The position numbers and the translations under genes are program-made. This document shows positions 1-6,215 of a DNA stretch of 19,999 nt, piece after piece. Origin of the DNA: an uncultured Eubacteriales bacterium. Its GTDB lineage: Bacteria > Bacillota > Clostridia > Oscillospirales > Butyricicoccaceae. Position 1 is the first letter of the stretch. Each line of letters opens with the position of its first letter. The notes under the pieces were generated by a model. It saw only the letters and a list, made by a program, of their open reading frames with translations. It made no database searches and had not been told where the DNA came from. The stretch lies in NCBI GenBank assembly GCA_910579575.1, contig CAJTUM010000014.1, forward strand, positions 26,465 through 46,463. Reading direction: 5' to 3'.

Positions 1-354
1 TAAGCGGACGTAGAAGGCGAGATAAAAAATGACGTCTCTGGGGGCGCGAATGTCCGGGAGGGGAGCGCCGAGGTACTCCAGCACTAAATCTTTGGCGACG
101 AGAGTATCCCAACACAGGTTGGCCAGGCGCTGGATTCGCTTAGAAATTGCTCGAAAGGACGGGATCTTCCCCTTTCGATTTTTCACCAGCTTGGCTACTT
201 CTGGGTAGATATCCTCCGTGACTAAAATATCGTCCATGGGAACGCCTTGAACAAACATGAGATCAATGGCGATATCCACAGAACAAGCCAAGGGACGGAT
301 ATCCATCCCGACGGCCCCAAGAATAGAACGGATTACGGTTTCTGTCTTTGTCAT
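1..354 (-). CDS. Spo0A C-terminal-domain-like protein, partial (runs off left edge)
   Basis: The visible 118 codons start at ATG 354-352 and stay open to the window edge, so the C-terminus is missing. An AAAGGTGA ribosome-binding site about five bases upstream decides the start; another in-frame ATG at 372 lacks one. The protein resembles the DNA-binding effector domain of the sporulation regulator Spo0A. An amphipathic N-terminal helix is followed by VGMDIRPLACSVDIAIDLMF, then TEDIYPEVAKLV, which matches the Spo0A pattern TKxLYPxIAK. Next comes a basic helix ending NLCWD, which matches the Spo0A IEVAW region. No receiver domain precedes this, so it looks like a stand-alone effector domain. 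The usual SRVERAIRHAIE recognition segment is poorly kept (FRAISKRIQRLAN), so DNA specificity probably differs. Family assignment is by motif memory. A true sporulation role is an inference. Confidence 0.65.
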   Translation of the reverse strand, partial: MTKTETVIRSILGAVGMDIRPLACSVDIAIDLMFVQGVPMDDILVTEDIYPEVAKLVKNRKGKIPSFRAISKRIQRLANLCWDTLVAKDLVLEYLGAPLPDIRAPRDVIFYLAFYVRL

Positions 355-372
355 AAAAATCACCTTTTTCAT

Positions 373-731
373 AAAAGATGATTCCATGATAAAACAAAGA
401 ATAGAAATAAGACGTTGAAAGACATGATACGACAATATATCCATTTTTTATTTTTAAAAAAACATGAAATCTCTCTATTAACCCTGTGTTATTTAAGACG
501 GCGATCGTATAGGCATAGGCTTCAACCAGGATCCTTTCGATTTTCCGCATAGCTGCGGAAAGGGCTGAGAATCGGGAAACAAATAATAAGATAAAATACT
601 ATAAAAGTAAATATCTGTAAAGGTCATCCCCTTTACAAATAACCCCCCAAATTTCCTGTTTATAAGACTTGGCGAAACATCGGAGGCTCTATTTTTGAGA
701 GGTAATATAAGGAAAATAATTTGTGATAAAA
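373..731. other. AT-rich intergenic stretch without a convincing gene
   Basis: About 360 bases separate the Spo0A-like gene from the tRNA terminators. The stretch holds two small inverted repeats: TTTCCGCA/TGCGGAAA (542-549 and 554-561, four-base loop) and TGTAAAGG/CCTTTACA (616-623 and 630-637). The promoter of the minus-strand Spo0A-like gene should lie here, but I see no clear -35/-10 pair. A minus-strand open frame across 263-550 is AT-rich, has no ribosome-binding site and overlaps the better-supported Spo0A-like gene, so I do not call it. Confidence 0.5.
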
Positions 732-758
732 AACGCCAGGTCTTTTAAACCTGGCGTT
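732..758 (-). terminator. Rho-independent terminator (second of a tandem pair after tRNA-Arg)
   Basis: A 10-bp perfect stem (732-741 with 749-758) closes a 7-base loop. Read on the minus strand, the stem is followed by a run of T (TTTTTTATC), which is the terminator layout. It lies just beyond the hairpin at 776-807 in the same direction, so it looks like a backup terminator for the tRNA transcript. Confidence 0.7.
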
Positions 759-775
759 CATGTTTAAAAATAGAA

Positions 776-807
776 AAAAGACCGAGAGAATTAACTCTCG
801 GTCTTTT
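776..807 (-). terminator. Rho-independent terminator for tRNA-Arg
   Basis: A 13-bp perfect stem (776-788 with 795-807) has a 6-base loop. On the minus strand it ends in a T-rich tract (TTTTTTCTATTTTT). It lies about 50 bases past the 3' end of the minus-strand tRNA. The symmetric A/T ends could also stop plus-strand transcription weakly. Confidence 0.85.
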
Positions 808-858
808 CACCTTTTGCGAACCATAACCGCCATTGCGGCGATCTAAATTCGCGTCCTT

Positions 859-934
859 TGGCGCGCCTGAGACGATTCGAACGTCCAACCAACGGCGTCG
901 GAGGCCGCTACTCTATCCATTGAGCCACAGGCGC
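859..934 (-). tRNA. tRNA-Arg (anticodon CCG)
   Basis: The minus strand folds into a complete cloverleaf. The acceptor stem is GCGCCTG/CAGGCGC and the D stem GCTC/GAGT. The anticodon stem GCGGC/GCCGT carries the loop CTCCGAC, so the anticodon is CCG, reading the Arg codon CGG. The variable loop has five bases, and the T arm is GGACG-TTCGAAT-CGTCT. The discriminator base is G and the CCA end is encoded (859-861). All stems pair with at most one G-U each. It is a single-gene transcript, with its own promoter at 963-991 and terminators at 776-807 and 732-758. Confidence 0.96.
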
Positions 935-962
935 ATATTCTGTTTGCCCTTTCAGCTTTTTC

Positions 963-991
963 AGTATAACATAGGATTTCTGAAATGTAAA
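963..991 (-). promoter_or_regulatory. Sigma-A-type promoter of tRNA-Arg
   Basis: On the minus strand TTTACA (986-991) and TATACT (963-968) are separated by exactly 17 bases. A TG lies just before the -10 (TGTTATACT). The predicted transcription start falls about 20 bases upstream of the mature tRNA. Confidence 0.85.
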
Positions 992-1015
992 GCCCTTATT
1001 TGAATAATTTACTGT

Positions 1016-1044
1016 TTCTTTTTTGGCGAGGTCTATGATATAAT
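1016..1044 (+). promoter_or_regulatory. Promoter of the trx-like/divIVA-like/fumarase-beta operon
   Basis: There is a perfect TATAAT at 1039-1044 with an extended -10 (TGA immediately before). The -35 at 1016-1021 is only a weak TTCTTT. Transcription starting near 1051 would give a GC-rich leader of about 95 bases before the first start codon. Confidence 0.65.
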
Positions 1045-1145
1045 AAAACAGAATCACAGCGTCAGCCCCGGCGCTGGGCAAGACGGTCGCCCTGGCTGAT
1101 ACGGATTATGGCCGGCGTGCCGCCGCGACCAAAAGGAGTGAGTTC

Positions 1146-1472
1146 ATGCGCAATGGACTTGAAAAATTAGAGCAAAAAGATTATAAAGAAAAGCTGGAAG
1201 CCGGCGTCAGGCCGCAGTTTATTTTTTTCACGGCGGAATGGTCGGAACCTTGCCGTCAGATGCAAAGCGTAGTGGAGCAGCTGGCGTTGGAATATTACGA
1301 CGCGGCGGATTTCTATCTGGCGGATTTGGACGACCAGCCGTTGATTGCAGCGGATTTCAAAATTGCCAATGTGCCGGCCCTTTCGGCGTGCCAAAGGGGC
1401 CGAGAGCTGGAGCGGGTGGTGGGCGTCCGCGCCTACCCTGAGTTGAAAAAGGACCTTGCCAAATACATCTAA
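1146..1472 (+). CDS. Thioredoxin-like protein with a degenerate WSEPC active site
   Basis: This 108-residue cytoplasmic protein has the size and motif order of a thioredoxin. A beta strand FIFFTAEW leads into the active-site turn W32-S-E-P-C36, helix alpha-2 follows, and the cis-proline signature NVPAL has P77. The first cysteine of the usual WCGPC is serine (S33), leaving a single C36 plus a second, non-motif C82 near the cis-proline loop. Thioredoxins need two active-site cysteines for disulfide reduction. This one is therefore more likely to bind partners, form mixed disulfides or act in a monothiol manner; that is an inference. The start is set by AAGGAG seven bases upstream. It is first in an apparent operon, with the coiled-coil gene starting 21 bases after its stop. 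Confidence 0.8.
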   Translation: MRNGLEKLEQKDYKEKLEAGVRPQFIFFTAEWSEPCRQMQSVVEQLALEYYDAADFYLADLDDQPLIAADFKIANVPALSACQRGRELERVVGVRAYPELKKDLAKYI

Positions 1473-1493
1473 CCCTTGGAAGGGGGCGCCCAA

Positions 1494-2246
1494 ATGGGAA
1501 TGCTGTTCAAACGATCTGTATTCGGCGGCTTCCGCCAGAAGGAAGTGATCGAATACATAGAAAAATTAAAAAACGACAGCGACCAGCAGCGCTGTCAGCT
1601 GGAAGAGCAGCTGAACCAGGCTCAGCGTGCCCAAGAGGAAGCCGGCCGCAGGCAGGCGGCGGCAGAAGCCGAGGCGGCTCGGCTGGAGCAGCGACTGGAA
1701 CAAGCGCAGGACCAAAAACAGGAGCTGGAGCGGCAAGTAGAGGAGGCGCTGGCTCAGGCGGAAGAAGCCGGGCGGCGGGCGCTGGCGATCCGCCGGGAAT
1801 ACGGCCAGCTGAAGGAGTATATCGCAGATATTGAAATATCCGCTTATAAAAGGGCCAGAGAAGTACAGGACGAAGCCGCTCGTCAGGCCCGAGAGACGAT
1901 ACAAGCTATCCAGACCGCCGGCGCCGCCATATCTCCAGCAGCCGAGCACGCTCGGGAAAAGGTGGAGCAGGCGGAGGAGGCTTTCAGCGGATTCAAAGAA
2001 CGAGTGGCCGTTATCGCCGGCGAGATCGACCGGCTGGCCAAGGCCATGAACGATATGGAGGAAAGCGGTTTGAAGCCGCAGACCCCGGAAAAACGAGACT
2101 CTCAGCCGCAATCCCCTCAGGATCGGCTGCGCTCGATACAAGAGATATTGGACAGAGTCAAAAATATTGGTGAGAAGATGAAGGTGCAAGATGAAAGAGT
2201 GGAATCTGAATACTTCGGAACTGCGGGCCCATGCGAAAGAGATTAG
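1494..2246 (+). CDS. DivIVA-like coiled-coil protein
   Basis: The 250-residue protein begins with the DivIVA-type N-terminal signature: hydrophobic start, FGGFRQKEVIEYIEKL. A long Gln/Glu/Ala/Arg-rich heptad region runs from about residue 20 to 100, followed by KEYIADIEISAYKRA, a stretch typical of clostridial DivIVA-like proteins. A further helical segment and a polar tail come last. Such proteins act as scaffolds at the membrane, septum or poles in Gram-positive cells; this one's partner is unknown. The start ATG 1494 follows GGAAGGGGG. A TTG at 1476 in the same frame is less likely because it would place the ribosome-binding site inside the gene. The 3' end overlaps the next gene by 56 bases. 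Confidence 0.75.
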   Translation: MGMLFKRSVFGGFRQKEVIEYIEKLKNDSDQQRCQLEEQLNQAQRAQEEAGRRQAAAEAEAARLEQRLEQAQDQKQELERQVEEALAQAEEAGRRALAIRREYGQLKEYIADIEISAYKRAREVQDEAARQARETIQAIQTAGAAISPAAEHAREKVEQAEEAFSGFKERVAVIAGEIDRLAKAMNDMEESGLKPQTPEKRDSQPQSPQDRLRSIQEILDRVKNIGEKMKVQDERVESEYFGTAGPCERD

Positions 2247-2748
2247 AGTGGGCGACATGATTAACCTTTCGGGCGAAATTTATACCGCCCGAGACGCGGC
2301 CCATAAACGGCTGTTTGCATTGTTGGACGAGGGTAAGCCTCTGCCCTTTGAAATCAAGGACGCCGCAATTTATTATGCCGGCCCCACCCAGGCCAAGCCT
2401 GGCGAGGTGATCGGCTCCATAGGGCCTACTACTTCCGGTCGGATGGACCCCTTTGCGCCCCGGCTGATGGATTTGGGTTTGGTAGCCACTATCGGCAAGG
2501 GAGGCAGAGCTCAGCCTGTGGTGGACGCCATTATCCGCAACGGCGGCGTCTATTTCTGCGCCATCGGCGGCGCTGGCGCGGCCATCTCCGGCTGTATTAA
2601 AAAGGTGGAGGTCCTGGCGTTTGAGGAGCTGGGCTGCGAATCGCTGAAACGACTGACGATCGAGAATATGCCGGTGGTTTGTACCATCGATAGCCAAGGC
2701 GGCAATCAGTTTATCGCCGGGCGGGCGGAATACGAAGTCAAAGACTGA
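2191..2748 (+). CDS. Fumarase/tartrate dehydratase class I, beta subunit (FumA C-terminal type), orphan
   Basis: The 185-residue protein matches the beta subunit of Fe-S hydro-lyases (fumarate hydratase class I, L(+)-tartrate dehydratase). It carries GDMINLSGEIYTARDAAHKR (residues about 21-40), YYAGPTQAKPGEVIGSIGPTTSGRMD (about 61-86) and AIGGAGAAISGCI (about 119-131). These regions form the swivelling domain that contributes substrate contacts. The alpha subunit, which holds the 4Fe-4S cluster, is normally encoded immediately upstream; here a DivIVA-like gene takes that place. The start is supported by AAGGTG four bases before ATG 2191 and by alignment of the N-terminus to the family, so the 56-base overlap with the upstream gene appears real. 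The active enzyme would need an alpha subunit from elsewhere in the genome. Confidence 0.88.
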   Translation: MKEWNLNTSELRAHAKEIRVGDMINLSGEIYTARDAAHKRLFALLDEGKPLPFEIKDAAIYYAGPTQAKPGEVIGSIGPTTSGRMDPFAPRLMDLGLVATIGKGGRAQPVVDAIIRNGGVYFCAIGGAGAAISGCIKKVEVLAFEELGCESLKRLTIENMPVVCTIDSQGGNQFIAGRAEYEVKD

Positions 2749-2773
2749 TTGGAGCAAACGGATTCAAAATCGG

Positions 2774-2812
2774 CGCTCGCCGGAAAGCCAGTCGCTTTTC
2801 GGCGGGCGTTTT
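2774..2812 (+). terminator. Rho-independent terminator of the trx/divIVA/fumarase-beta operon
   Basis: A 15-bp stem with two G-U pairs (2774-2788 with 2794-2808) and a 5-base loop is followed by TTTTG. It lies 26 bases after the stop codon. An alternative pairing, GGAAAGCCAG at 2782-2791 with CTGGCTTTCC at 2819-2828, would compete with it. Confidence 0.75.
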
Positions 2813-2871
2813 GCTTATCTGGCTTTCCAGAAGACCGGCAGGAAAACCAAAGCGGTTCTGTCGCCAAAAAA

Positions 2872-2910
2872 ATAGCGAAAAGAATGGACAAGCAGCGCTC
2901 TTTTCGCTAT
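2872..2910. repeat. 12-bp perfect inverted repeat in the leader of the FMN reductase
   Basis: ATAGCGAAAAGA (2872-2883) and TCTTTTCGCTAT (2899-2910) are perfect inverted copies around a 15-base spacer. No T run follows on the plus strand. On the minus strand a run of seven T follows, but no minus-strand gene ends here. It sits 57 bases upstream of the reductase start, so it could be an operator, a leader hairpin or a bidirectional terminator. Confidence 0.6.
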
Positions 2911-2966
2911 GATGATAGTAAAAATCCGGCGGAAGCGCCGCCGGAATGAGCAGAGGAGGATGCGAC

Positions 2967-3578
2967 ATGAAAGTGATAGCCATCAACGGCAGCCCAAAAG
3001 CCAATGGAAACACAGCTTACGCCATTTCACTGGTATTGGAGGAGCTGGAGAAAGAGGGAATTGAGACAGAGGTGATTCAAGTAGGAAACCAACCGCTCCG
3101 GGGCTGCGTGGGATGCGGCGGCTGCGGCCGGGACGGCCGTTGTGTTTTTGACGATCAAACAAACGAATGGGCGGATAAAATGGCCGCGGCAGACGGCGTT
3201 GTGATTGGCACGCCTGTTTATTACGCCGGCATTAACGGCACGCTGAAGAGCTTTTTGGACCGTGCTTTTTACAGCCATGGCAGACGGATGCGCCATAAGG
3301 TGGGAGTAGGGCTGGCCGCCGTGCGCCGTACTGGCGGAATGCCTGCTTTGGAAGATATCAACCGGTTTTTCACCATCTCGGAAATGCTGGTTCCATCCTC
3401 CAGCTATTGGAATGTCATCCATGGCGCTAAGCCTGGAGACGCCCAACAGGACGAAGAGGGGAAACAGACTATGAGGACCTTAGGCCGAAACATGGCTTGG
3501 CTGCTGAAAATGCGCCAAAAGGGGCTGGAAGAGGCGCCGGAGCGCCAGCCTAAAATCAGCACTAATTTTATTCGATAA
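2967..3578 (+). CDS. NAD(P)H-dependent FMN reductase / iron-sulfur-flavoprotein-like
   Basis: The 203-residue protein has the flavodoxin-like fold of NAD(P)H-dependent FMN reductases. The FMN phosphate loop GSPKANGNT is at residues 8-16. A cysteine cluster C-V-G-C-G-G-C with a further C lies at about residues 48-59, and the second flavin loop is GTPVYYAGINGTLKSFLDR. The cysteine spacing matches the iron-sulfur flavoprotein group, which may bind a cluster or use the thiols in redox transfer. AGAGGAGG seven bases before ATG 2967 favours this start over the in-frame ATG at 2946. It lies 27 bases upstream of a nitroreductase-family gene in the same direction, suggesting a two-gene flavoenzyme operon. 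The substrate is unknown. Confidence 0.85.
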   Translation: MKVIAINGSPKANGNTAYAISLVLEELEKEGIETEVIQVGNQPLRGCVGCGGCGRDGRCVFDDQTNEWADKMAAADGVVIGTPVYYAGINGTLKSFLDRAFYSHGRRMRHKVGVGLAAVRRTGGMPALEDINRFFTISEMLVPSSSYWNVIHGAKPGDAQQDEEGKQTMRTLGRNMAWLLKMRQKGLEEAPERQPKISTNFIR

Positions 3579-3605
3579 TAACTGAGAACAAAAGGAGAGA
3601 CGTTT

Positions 3606-4412
3606 ATGGATGAAAAAAGGATTGCCGAAACCATCCGGCGCAATCGGGATTTTATGAAAAGCGCTTTTGGCCAGGAAACGCCGGCTTCAGACCAACAAAA
3701 GCTGCTGCCCCAGCCTCCTTTGACCAAAGCGCCAAAAAGCGAGAAACGAATTCCCTTGACCATGGAATTTGACGCCGTTGTCACAGAGCATGACTATGTT
3801 CGTCTGCTACAGGACCGAGTGAGCAATCGTTTTTATGCGGAAGATCCCATGAACTTGGACCAGTTGGCTTTTCTGCTCTGGTCTACGCAAGGAGTACGGG
3901 CTATTCGAGGCAAGAACTACGCCGCCTTGCGGCCCGTACCCTCCGCCGGCGCTCGGCACGCTTTTGAAACCTATCTGCTGGTCAACAACGTCCAGGGTCT
4001 GGAGCAGGGCGTTTACCATTATCTTCCGATGGAGCACGCTCTGGAGCTTATCAGCATTCAGGACAATATGGCCCAAACCATGACGGAATGCGCCTGCAAC
4101 CAGAAATGGGCGGGCAAGGCGGCGGTTACGTTTGTTTATACGGCCATGGCCTATCGGGGCGAATGGCGGTATACGGTCAACGCCCACCGAGTGATGCTCA
4201 TCGACGCCGGGCACGTTGTGCAGAATCTGTACCTCAGCGCTCAGGCTATCGGCTGTGGAACCTGCGCCATAGCCGCTTTCCAACAGGAAATGACCGATCG
4301 GCTGCTTCAAGTGGACGGTCAGGAGGAATTTACTGTCTATATGGCTCCAGTGGGTTTGCGGGACGAAAGTAAAAATGAAGCCAACACCAAAAAGCTGTAC
4401 GCCGACGTCTAA
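3606..4412 (+). CDS. SagB/ThcOx-type nitroreductase-family dehydrogenase
   Basis: The 268-residue protein belongs to the FMN-dependent nitroreductase superfamily, SagB/ThcOx branch. A polar N-terminal extension of about 60 residues is followed by the fold. Diagnostic segments are LAFLLWSTQGVR, RPVPSAGARHAFETYLLV (the family RTVPSAGARH motif), GVYHYLP, and a C-terminal GHVVQNLYLSAQAIGCGTCAI. SagB proteins oxidise azolines to azoles in thiazole/oxazole-modified peptides, but free-standing homologues are common in Clostridia and mostly uncharacterised. No cyclodehydratase or precursor peptide gene is visible nearby, so a role in peptide modification is not supported. The ribosome-binding site AAAGGAGAG precedes ATG 3606. 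The gene is paired with the upstream FMN reductase. Confidence 0.82.
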   Translation: MDEKRIAETIRRNRDFMKSAFGQETPASDQQKLLPQPPLTKAPKSEKRIPLTMEFDAVVTEHDYVRLLQDRVSNRFYAEDPMNLDQLAFLLWSTQGVRAIRGKNYAALRPVPSAGARHAFETYLLVNNVQGLEQGVYHYLPMEHALELISIQDNMAQTMTECACNQKWAGKAAVTFVYTAMAYRGEWRYTVNAHRVMLIDAGHVVQNLYLSAQAIGCGTCAIAAFQQEMTDRLLQVDGQEEFTVYMAPVGLRDESKNEANTKKLYADV

Positions 4413-4439
4413 AAAAATAGGCGCTTTGGCAGTGAAAAC

Positions 4440-4469
4440 AAAAAGGTATCGCCAAGCGATACCTTTTTT
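4440..4469. terminator. Bidirectional terminator between convergent genes
   Basis: A 13-bp stem (4440-4452 with 4456-4468) has a CAA loop, flanked by A on the left and a six-T run on the right. It lies between the plus-strand nitroreductase stop (4412) and the minus-strand gene stop (4478), so it can end both transcripts. Confidence 0.88.
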
Positions 4470-4477
4470 GCGCTTTT

Positions 4478-4939
4478 TTAAGCGGCAAAAGGAAACCAAC
4501 GGGCCATAGTCCAGGCGATCAGCGCTCCGGCCGCCAACAAAGCCAAAACAAAAATTGACCCTTGCCGCCGAAGACGGCTTTGCTCCGCCTTCATCCAGTC
4601 CTGCGTTTGGCCTTTTTCCGGACTGCTTTCCACCAGCCGCCGGCAAAGATCAAACAGAGCCCGGCGGTAAGGAACCTTCTGATCGAGAGCGGCCCATCCA
4701 TCTAAGCCGCTTTCGCCTTGGATCCCTTGACGCAGCCAGGCGGTTAGCGTAAGCGTTTCGCCGTCATAGCGATACTGGAAAAAACGAACTTGCCGGGCGG
4801 CTCCTTGGTCGGCCGCCCAGCACGTTTCCCCTTGCCATTGGCTGAAATAAAACCGGTTTTGGGTTAAAAAGGTCTGCATGGCGTCCTCCACTTGCTCTGC
4901 CGGCAGACAGAGACGCACTGTTCTTTGATATCGAGCCAT
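4478..4939 (-). CDS. Small protein with C-terminal membrane anchor, function unknown
   Basis: I do not recognise a named family with confidence. The 153-residue protein starts MARYQRTVRL, has a soluble alpha/beta-looking domain (residues 1-105) rich in aromatic residues, then a charged linker. One hydrophobic span (about 127-147) follows, and the protein ends RWFPFAA. A segment LTAWLRQGIQGESGLDGW recalls uncharacterised clostridial proteins with an aromatic strand followed by GxxGLDG, from memory only. Topology would be a cytoplasmic N-domain with a tail anchor. AGGAGG seven bases before ATG 4939 decides the start against longer in-frame options. It has its own promoter (4968-4996) and is divergent from ruvC. 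Confidence 0.75.
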   Translation of the reverse strand: MARYQRTVRLCLPAEQVEDAMQTFLTQNRFYFSQWQGETCWAADQGAARQVRFFQYRYDGETLTLTAWLRQGIQGESGLDGWAALDQKVPYRRALFDLCRRLVESSPEKGQTQDWMKAEQSRLRRQGSIFVLALLAAGALIAWTMARWFPFAA

Positions 4940-4967
4940 ATTCCATCCTCCTGTTTCCTTCCATCGT

Positions 4968-4996
4968 ATGATATTCCTTCCAGAAGGCGGACGCAA
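4968..4996 (-). promoter_or_regulatory. Promoter of the membrane-anchored protein
   Basis: On the minus strand TTGCGT (4991-4996) and TATCAT (4968-4973) are spaced by 17 bases, about 29 bases upstream of the start codon. Confidence 0.6.
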
Positions 4997-5038
4997 GGGA
5001 TTTTTTAGGCAAGTCACAATTTATTCTCATTTTTTTCG

Positions 5039-5067
5039 TTGTAATGGCGAAATATCCATTGTATAAT
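5039..5067 (+). promoter_or_regulatory. Promoter of ruvCAB
   Basis: TTGTAA (5039-5044) and TATAAT (5062-5067) have a 17-base spacer, giving a short leader before the ruvC start at 5104. I saw no LexA/Cheo box of the GAAC-N4-GTTC kind overlapping it. Confidence 0.75.
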
Positions 5068-5103
5068 AGATTTGTATATCTATGCGGGAAAGGCGGCGGG
5101 CAG

Positions 5104-5601
5104 ATGGTTATATTGGGAATCGACCCGGGCTATGCGATCGTGGGATATGGAGCGGTAGAATATCGGCAAGGCAGGCTTCGGCCGCTGGGATATGGCGCGA
5201 TTACTACGCCGGCAGGGATTCCTCTTCAAAAACGTCTGCTGGAAATTCACCAGGATATGCTGACCTTGGTGGATCAATTCCAGCCGGAGGCCGCCAGCGT
5301 GGAGGAACTTTTTTTCAACACCAATGTGACCACCGGCATCGCGGTGGGCCATGCCAGAGGCGTGATCTTGCTGGCGCTGGCGCAACGAAATGTTCCTTTT
5401 TTTGAATATACGCCGGCCCAGATCAAGCAGGCGGTAACCGGCTATGGCCGGGCGGAAAAACGTCAAGTCATGGAGATGACCCGAAGCCTGCTGAAGCTGA
5501 AAAAAATCCCCAGACCAGACGACGCGGCGGACGCCCTGGCGGCGGCGGTGTGTCACGCCCATTCCGCCGCTTCCAGAATGTTGATAGACGGGAGACCATA
5601 A
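5104..5601 (+). CDS. ruvC: Crossover junction endodeoxyribonuclease RuvC
   Basis: RuvC is the Holliday-junction resolvase that cuts the junction symmetrically after RuvAB branch migration. The 165-residue length is standard. The catalytic acidic residues are in place: D7 in GIDPG, E67 in VEELFF, and D140/D143 in RPDDAADALAAA, an RNase-H-like fold active site. The conserved GHARGVIL and YTPAQIKQAVTGYGRAEK segments are intact. The start ATG 5104 is chosen because homologues begin directly at the first strand (MVILGIDPG); upstream in-frame codons would add a non-homologous tail. The ribosome-binding site is weak (GGCGGG). The gene leads the ruvC-ruvA-ruvB cluster with a 2-base gap to ruvA. Confidence 0.97.
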   Translation: MVILGIDPGYAIVGYGAVEYRQGRLRPLGYGAITTPAGIPLQKRLLEIHQDMLTLVDQFQPEAASVEELFFNTNVTTGIAVGHARGVILLALAQRNVPFFEYTPAQIKQAVTGYGRAEKRQVMEMTRSLLKLKKIPRPDDAADALAAAVCHAHSAASRMLIDGRP

Positions 5602-5603
5602 TT

Positions 5604-6203
5604 ATGTTTTATTATATTAAGGGGGTCGTAGGACAGACGGCGCCCAATTTGGTGGTGCTGGAGGCGGGCGGCGTGGGTTATGCCTTAAATACCTCCTATG
5701 TATCCTCTTCCTCCGTGCGAAAAGGGGAGCAAGCGCAGTTTTTCACCTATCTTCATGTACGCGAAGAGATTTTTGAGCTCTATGGCTTCGCCACAGAAGA
5801 AGAGCTGAATTGCTTCAAAATGCTTATCGGTATTTCTGGCGTGGGGCCCAAAGCGGCGCTGGCCATCTTATCCGTCGTCACCCCTTCCAAGCTGGCGCTT
5901 TGCGTGATTTCCGAAGATGAAAAGGCTTTGACGCAGGCCCAAGGCGTGGGCAAAAAGCTGGCGCAGCGGATTATTTTGGAGCTCAAGGACAAATTGGCCA
6001 AGGCAAATATCGGCGGAGGAGACCTGAACGGCGGCGACATTTTGCCGACGGCGGGCGCTGGCGGCGCCGCAGCCGAGGCGCTGGCGGCGCTGACGGTGCT
6101 GGGCTATGGCAGAACCGAAGCCGCCGAGGCCCTGAAAGGGCTGGACGAAAGCCTTCCGGTGGAAGAGCTTGTGCGTCAATGCCTGAAAAAGCTGATGCGG
6201 TAA
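5604..6203 (+). CDS. ruvA: Holliday junction branch migration complex subunit RuvA
   Basis: RuvA binds the four-way junction and loads RuvB helicase rings. The 199-residue protein shows the N-terminal OB-fold (MFYYIKGVV to about residue 63) and the two helix-hairpin-helix segments, LIGISGVGPKAALAIL and AQGVGKKLAQRIILEL. After a glycine-rich flexible linker (about 140-155) comes the C-terminal three-helix domain that contacts RuvB (ALTVLGYGRTEAAEAL). The start ATG 5604 lies two bases after the ruvC stop with a modest GGGAG upstream; a longer frame into ruvC is not expected from the family. Confidence 0.97.
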   Translation: MFYYIKGVVGQTAPNLVVLEAGGVGYALNTSYVSSSSVRKGEQAQFFTYLHVREEIFELYGFATEEELNCFKMLIGISGVGPKAALAILSVVTPSKLALCVISEDEKALTQAQGVGKKLAQRIILELKDKLAKANIGGGDLNGGDILPTAGAGGAAAEALAALTVLGYGRTEAAEALKGLDESLPVEELVRQCLKKLMR

Positions 6204-6215
6204 GGGGGGAGCTGC

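Noticed and set aside
263..550. Minus-strand 95-codon open frame whose start (LVEAYAYTIAVLNN) looks protein-like
   Set aside because: No ribosome-binding site. The frame becomes AT-rich non-coding-like sequence after about 20 codons and overlaps the Spo0A-like gene, which has a strong ribosome-binding site. At most a gene remnant.
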